Made by a program: the position numbers and the translations under genes
Assembly (NCBI GenBank): GCA_033961575.1
Contig: CM066727.1
Location: 117,540,434 to 117,604,433 of the forward strand
DNA from: Aselliscus stoliczkanus
Taxonomy: Eukaryota; Chordata; Mammalia; Chiroptera; Hipposideridae
Direction: 5' to 3'
DNA: 64,000 nucleotides
Shown here: in pieces, positions 58,830 through 64,000 of the stretch
Position numbering within the stretch: position 1 is the stretch's first letter
Layout: each line of letters begins with the position of its first letter
The notes under the pieces: model-generated
Databases searched by the model: none
What the model was told of the DNA's origin: nothing
What the model saw: the letters and a program-made list of their open reading frames with translations, nothing else

Positions 58830-61800
58830 ATGGCAATAAATATGCACCTATCAGTAATCACTTTAAATGTGAATGGGCTAAATGCTCCAATCAAAAGACA
58901 TAGAGTGGATAAGTGGATAAGAATACAGGACCCATGCATATGCTGTCTACAAGAGACTCATCTCAGATCAAAAGACACACACAGACTGAAAGTAAAGGGA
59001 TGGAATAAGATTTTCATGCAAATGGAAATGAGAAAAAAGCTGGAGTAGCAATACTTATTTCGGACAAAATAGACTTTAAAATGAAGACTACAATAAACGA
59101 CAAAGAAGGGCACTATATAATAATAAAGGTATAGATTCAACAAGAGGACATAACCCTATTAAACATCTATGCACTCAATATAGGAGCTCCTAAATATATA
59201 AGACAGATTTTGAAAGACATAAAGACAGAGATCAACAGTAACACTATCGTAGTAGGGGAATTCAACACCCTGTTGTCACCAATGGACAGATCCTCCAGAC
59301 AGAAAATCATCACGGACATAGTGGCCTTAAATGACACTCTAGACCAGCTGGATTTAATTGATATTTTTAGAGCATTTCACCCCAATGCTACAGAATATAC
59401 ACTCTTCTCAAGTTCACATGGAACATTTTTCAAGATAGACCACATGTTAGGCCACAAAACAAGTCTCAACAAATTTAAGAAGATTGAAATCATATCAAGT
59501 GTCTTCTCTGACCACAATGCTATGAAACTAAAAATCAATTATAAGAATAAATCCGGAAAGCTTACAAATACATGGAGGCTAAATAACATGCTACTAAATA
59601 GCGAGTGAGTAAAAAATGAGATCAAGGAGGAAATCAAAAGATACCTCGAGACAAACGAAAATGAAAACATCATGACCCAATATCTCTGGGATGCAGCGAA
59701 AGCAGTCCTAAGAGGGAAGTTCATAGCAGTACAGGCCTACCTAATGAAGGAAGAAAAATCTCAAATCAACAGACTCTCTTTACACCTAAGGGAACTCGAA
59801 AACAAAACAAAACAGCAAAACAAGCCTAAAGGGAGTATAAGGAAGGAAATAATAAAGACCAGAGTAGAAATAAATGAAATAGAGACCAAAAAGACAATAC
59901 AAAAGATCAATGAAACCAAGAGTTGGTTTTTTGAAAAGATAAACAAAATTGACAAACCCTTAGCCAGACTCACCAAAAAAAAGAGAGAAAGGACCCAAAT
60001 TAATAAAATCAGAAATGAAAGAGGAGAAGTGACAACAGATACGACAGAAATACAGAAAATTTTAAGAAAATACTATGAGCAACTATATGCCAACAAATTC
60101 AACAGTCTAGAAGGAATGGATACATTTCTAGAAACACACATTCTACCAAGTCTGAACCAAAAAGAAACACAAACTCTGAACACACTGATTGCTGCCAAAG
60201 AAATTGAATCAGTAATCAACAATCTCCCAACAAACAAAAGCCCTGGACCAGATGGCTTCACAGGTGAATTTTACAAAACATTGAAAAAAGAATTAATACC
60301 TATTCTCCTCAAACTATACCAAAAATTACAGAAGGAGGGAAGGCTCCCAAACTCTTTCTATGAAGCCACTATCACCCTGATCCCTAAGTCAGACAAAGAT
60401 ATTACAAAAAAGGAAAACTACAGGCTGATATCCCTAATGAACATAGATGCAAAAATTCTCAACAAAATACTAGCAAACCAAATTCAGCATCTCATTGAAA
60501 AGATCATACACCACAATCAAGTGGGATTCATTCCGGGTATGCAAGGTTGGTTCAATATCCACAAATCAATTAACGTAATACATCACATTCACAAAATGAA
60601 ACATGACTATCCGGGCCAGCCGAGTGGCGCGGTGGTTAAGTGCTGGCTTGGGACGCCAGCGGCCCCAGTTTGGTCCCATATATGAGGGCCAGTGACACTG
60701 CCCTTAAAAAAAAAATCCTATGATCATATCAGTAGATGCAGGAAAAGCATTTGACAAAATCCAGCAGCCATTTATGATAAAAACTCTTAGCAAAGTGGGA
60801 TAAGTGGGATCATATCTCAACATGATAAAGGCCATATATGATAAGCCCACAGCAAACATCGTACTCACTGGGGAAAGGCTAAAAGCTTTCCCCTTAAGAT
60901 CAGAAACAAGACAAGGCTGCCCACTTTCACCACTTCTATTTAACATAGTTCTGGAAGTTCTAGCTACAGCAATCAGACAAGAAAATGAAATCAAAGGCAT
61001 CCAAATTGGAAAAGAGGAAGTAAAATTGTCATTATATGCAAATGATATGATACTATATAGAGAGAATCCCAAAGACTCCACCAAAAAACTGCTAGAACTG
61101 ATAAACGAATTTGGTAAGGTAGCAGGATACAAAATTAATATTCAGAAACCAGTTGCATTTCCATACACCAATAATAAACTATCAGAAGAAATCAATCCCT
61201 TTTACAATTGCTTCAAAAACAATAAAATATCCAGGAATCCATTTAACTAAAGAAGTAAAAGACCTGTACTCAGACAATTATGAGATACTGAAGAGAGAAA
61301 TCAAAGCAGATACAAATAAATGGAAATACATATCTGCTCATGGATAGGAAGAATTAATATAGTTAAAAATGTCAATACTACCTAAGGCACTATATAGATT
61401 CAATGGAATTCCAATCAAACTACCAAGGACATTTTTCTCAGAAATAGAACATAGAATCCTAAAATTTATATAGAACCACAAAAGACCCCGAATAGGCATG
61501 GCAATCTTGAGAAATAAGAATAAAGTGGGAGGCATCACACTACCTGACATCGAAACATACTACAAGGCTACAGTAATCAAAACAATATTGTACTGGCATA
61601 AAAACAGACACATAGACCAATGGAATAGAATAGAGAGCCCAGGAATAAACCCATCTATACACGGTCATTTAATCTATGACAATGGAAGCAAGAATTTACA
61701 TTGGAGTAAAGATAGTCTATTTAATAAATGGTACTGGGAAAATTGGACTGACACTTGTTAAAAAATAAAAATGGACCACTTACTTACATCATATACGAGA

Positions 61801-62745
61801 ACAAGTTCAAAATGGTGAGTACTTAAATGTAAAACCTGAAACCATAAAACTCCTAGAAGAAAACATAGGGAGTAAGTTTGCAGACATTACCCTGAGTAAT
61901 ATTTTTACTGATTCATCCCCTTGGGCTAGGAAAATAAAAGAAAAAGTGAACATATGGGATTACATCAAACTTAAAAGTTTTTTCACAGCAAAGGAAATCA
62001 TCAATAAAACAAAAAGGCAGCCTACTGAATGGGAGAAGATATTTGCCAATGTTATATCTAATAAGGGGTTAATATCCAAAATTATAAAACACTCATGAAA
62101 CTCAAAACCAAAAAAACCAAACAACCCAATTAAAAAATGGGCAGAGGATATGAAGAGGCATTTCTATAAAGAGGACATACAGATGGCCAACAGGCATATG
62201 AAAAAATGTTCAACCTCACTAATCATCAGAGAAATGCAAGTAAAAACCACAATGAGATACCACCTCACTCTGGTCAGAATGACTATAATCAGTGAATCAA
62301 CAAACAAGTGCTGGTGAGGTGTGGAGAAAAGGGAACCCTGGTGCACTGTTGGTGGGACTGCAAATTGGTGTAGGCATTATGGAAATCAGTATGGAGGTAT
62401 CTCAAAAAACTGTAAATGGAACTACCGTATGACTCAGCAATTCCATTCATAGGTATCTACCCAGAAGAATCCAAGACGCTAATTCGAAAAAATATATGCA
62501 CCCCTATGTTTATTGCAGCGCTATTTACAATAGCCAAGACTTGGAAACAACCGAAATGCCCATCGGTAGATGACTGGATTAAGAACTGTGGTACATTTAT
62601 ACAACGGAATATTACTCTGCTATAAAGAATGAAATCATACCATTTGCAACAATATGGATGGACCTAGAAACTATTATGTTAAGTGAAATAAGTCAGTCAG
62701 AGAAAGACAAATACCATATGATCTCATTTATATGTGGAATCTGAA
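58830..62745 (+). pseudogene. L1 ORF2 (endonuclease/reverse transcriptase, broken)
   Basis: The endonuclease start is recognisable (ITLNVNGLNAPIKRHRV, QETHL), and SDHNAMKL is kept, but GEFN stands where family members have GDFN. Stops occur at 59046 and after LLNSE (59606). The reverse transcriptase part (59672-60612 open) has [30 protein letters not shown] and [17 protein letters not shown]. It is cut by a SINE at 60613, and the active-site box reads YANDM instead of FADDM. Several more frameshifts follow to the C-terminus (WKQPKCPSVDDW). It cannot encode a working enzyme. Confidence 0.94.
60613..60715 (+). mobile_element. short tRNA-derived SINE (copy S3) inside L1 ORF2
   Basis: Head 'gggccagccgagtggcgcgg', stops after 'gtgacactgccct', then A residues. 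It interrupts the reverse transcriptase between KMKHDY and the following [11 protein letters not shown] box. A clear target-site duplication could not be read because the flanks are AT-rich and partly diverged. It dates after the L1 insertion, or was carried in. Confidence 0.93.
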
Positions 62746-63317
62746 AAACTGAGTGAATGAGCAAAGTAAACAGAAACAGTCTCATAGATATAGAGGAAAA
62801 ACAGGGTTGCTAGTTGGGAGGAGGGTGGCAATGAGGGAGAAGGGGAAGGGATTGGACAGCATAAATAGGTAACTACAATATTGCTACAGGGATATGAAAG
62901 ACAGCTCAGGGAATATAATAATGTTGTAAATATTTTGTGGGGTGTCAGATGGTCACATGTCTTGTTAGGGAGACCACTTCATGGATGGAGTAGAGGCTTG
63001 ATCACTGCACTGTATACCTGAAACTGATGCTGTATAATATTGTATGCCAACTGCATTTGAATATATAGATAGTCACGGAATGTGGATTATACTGTGAACA
63101 GGAGTCAAAGGAATTGTAATAGATATGTATGATATGGGGGGGGAGGAGTGGGGTGGCGAATTGGGGAAGGGGTGTTGTCACTTTGAGGGGTAAAAAGTAT
63201 AACTATTGCACTGTGTTGTACACCTGAAGCTAATTTTTAAAAAAAAGTTTAGTTCACAATAAAAGAATAAAAGAATTAAAAATAAATTTCAAAAATGAAA
63301 AAACATAACAAAACAAA
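62746..63317 (+). mobile_element. L1 3'UTR and A-rich tail
   Basis: Text 'gggagaccacttcatggatg' and 'gcactgtatacctgaaactg' is the plus-strand counterpart of the 3' ends seen inverted at 10120, 14290 and 40905. A G-rich patch ('tatggggggggaggag') lies at 63134, as in many mammalian L1 3'UTRs. It ends in A-rich sequence with 'aataaaagaataaaag'. Confidence 0.9.
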
Positions 63318-63364
63318 AAAACTATCGAACAAGATTTAATGAGCTTCTGGGCTGATAGATGCAT

Positions 63365-63537
63365 TCATGTGGCAGGAGCCTCCATTTCCACAGGATCAGA
63401 AGCTCTGAATGTCACCTCATGTATCTCTTCATTTGGCTGTTCATCTGTGTCCTTCATAATATCCTTTATGATAAACTGGTAAATGTAAGAAAGTGTTTCT
63501 CTGAGTTCTGTGAGCTGCTCTAGCAAATTAATCAAAC
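63365..63537 (-). CDS. possible terminal coding exon of a second gene
   Basis: On the minus strand 'gacctcctccctag' precedes an open frame of about 57 residues to TGA (63365-63367), opening with two bases of a split codon and then LINLLEQLTELRETLSYIYQ. It is amphipathic and helix-like, then acidic (DTDEQPNEEIHEVTF). An ATTAAA lies shortly downstream on that strand (about 63332), a usable poly(A) signal just before the L1 insertion. The protein is not recognised. If an exon, the gene body lies to the right of the window. A chance frame is the alternative. Confidence 0.35.
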
Positions 63538-63539
63538 CT

Positions 63540-64000
63540 AGGGAGGAGGTCATGGGAACCTCTGATTTATATCTACTCAGTCAGAAACACAGGTAACAAT
63601 GTAGACTTGTGATTGGCATCTGAAGTGAAGGCTGTCTTCTAGGCTTCAGCCCTTAACCTGTGGGATCTGACATTATCTGCAGGTAGATCCTGTCAGAATT
63701 GAGTTAAATTTGTGGGACACCCAGTCAGTGTCTGCTGAGAATTGGAGAATTGCTGGTGATGTTGGAAAAAAACCAAATTGGAATGATATACTTTTATTTA
63801 TTCAGCAAAGCATCCACGGAAAATCTACCTTTAAGCCATATAATTTCTTATAATCTGAGATAATGCCACTATTCCTCATACAAATGAGAACATGCTCATC
63901 CTGTCTTCAAAAGGAGAGACCTCAGATCTTAGCCATCCCTGAATCTGCTCCAAGGTCAGAATTTCTGAGTAATGGTCTTTCTCTCCACGTTCAATAACAA
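63540..64000. other. non-coding or intronic DNA
   Basis: No further exon seen. If the preceding call is right, this would be its last intron. Confidence 0.35.

Larger units (their letters stand above)
56432..63317 (+). mobile_element. full-length L1 retrotransposon, inactive
   Basis: Complete structure: 5' end 'ggattccggtaagatggtgg', 5'UTR of about 1.47 kb, ORF1 (57901-58773), ORF2 (58830-about 62745), 3'UTR and A-rich tail. An 11 bp target-site duplication 'aaaactatcga' (56421-56431, 63318-63328) fixes both ends. It is 6886 bases including a later 103-base SINE. Full-length L1s are rare among genomic copies, most being 5' truncated. It is inactivated by stops, frameshifts and catalytic changes. 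Confidence 0.95.

Overview
The window reads as ordinary intron-rich, repeat-rich mammalian nuclear DNA. There are no dense open reading frames, operons or ribosome binding sites. Instead it carries MIR and L2 fossils, several ages of L1, DNA transposon remnants, microsatellites and a young tRNA-derived SINE family. The L1 3' ends, the tRNA-derived SINE with an AATAAA plus TCTTT tail, and internally deleted mariner copies fit a laurasiatherian mammal, most plausibly a bat. That assignment is an inference from repeat types, not a demonstrated match.

Layout. 1-13,100: gene-poor DNA with MIR/L2 fossils, an LTR-like repeat, an old L1 tail and four microsatellites. 13,130-21,600: the one well-supported candidate protein gene, plus strand. 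It has a probable 5' noncoding exon ending at a CAG|GTAAGT donor, an ATG exon (13,972-14,073), a possible middle exon (17,719-17,799), a terminal coding exon (20,893-21,087) and a 3'UTR with AATAAA at 21,563. The predicted product is a small multipass membrane protein of about 94 or 121 residues that I do not recognise. 22,838-23,408: a deleted mariner. 23,400-40,900: mostly non-coding DNA with a CTT tract, a palindromic MITE, a GATGGTGGT minisatellite containing a 110 bp tandem duplication, SINEs and LTR-like repeats. 40,905-44,740: a minus-strand L1 that lost almost all of ORF2, with a long SINE nested in its 5' end. 44,910-56,420: SINEs, a second mariner with the same internal deletion, a Tigger-like element and an old L1 tail carrying a compound microsatellite. 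56,432-63,317: a full-length plus-strand L1 flanked by an 11 bp target-site duplication, inactivated by stops, frameshifts, changed catalytic residues and a short SINE. 63,365-63,537: a possible terminal coding exon of a second, minus-strand gene.

No prokaryotic system, CRISPR array, tRNA gene or rRNA gene was seen. The most distinctive signals are the unrecognised membrane-protein gene with two look-alike exon starts, the two length classes of the SINE, the two mariners sharing a deletion, and the nested and deleted L1 structures. Everything was read by eye; repeat boundaries without target-site duplications are approximate.
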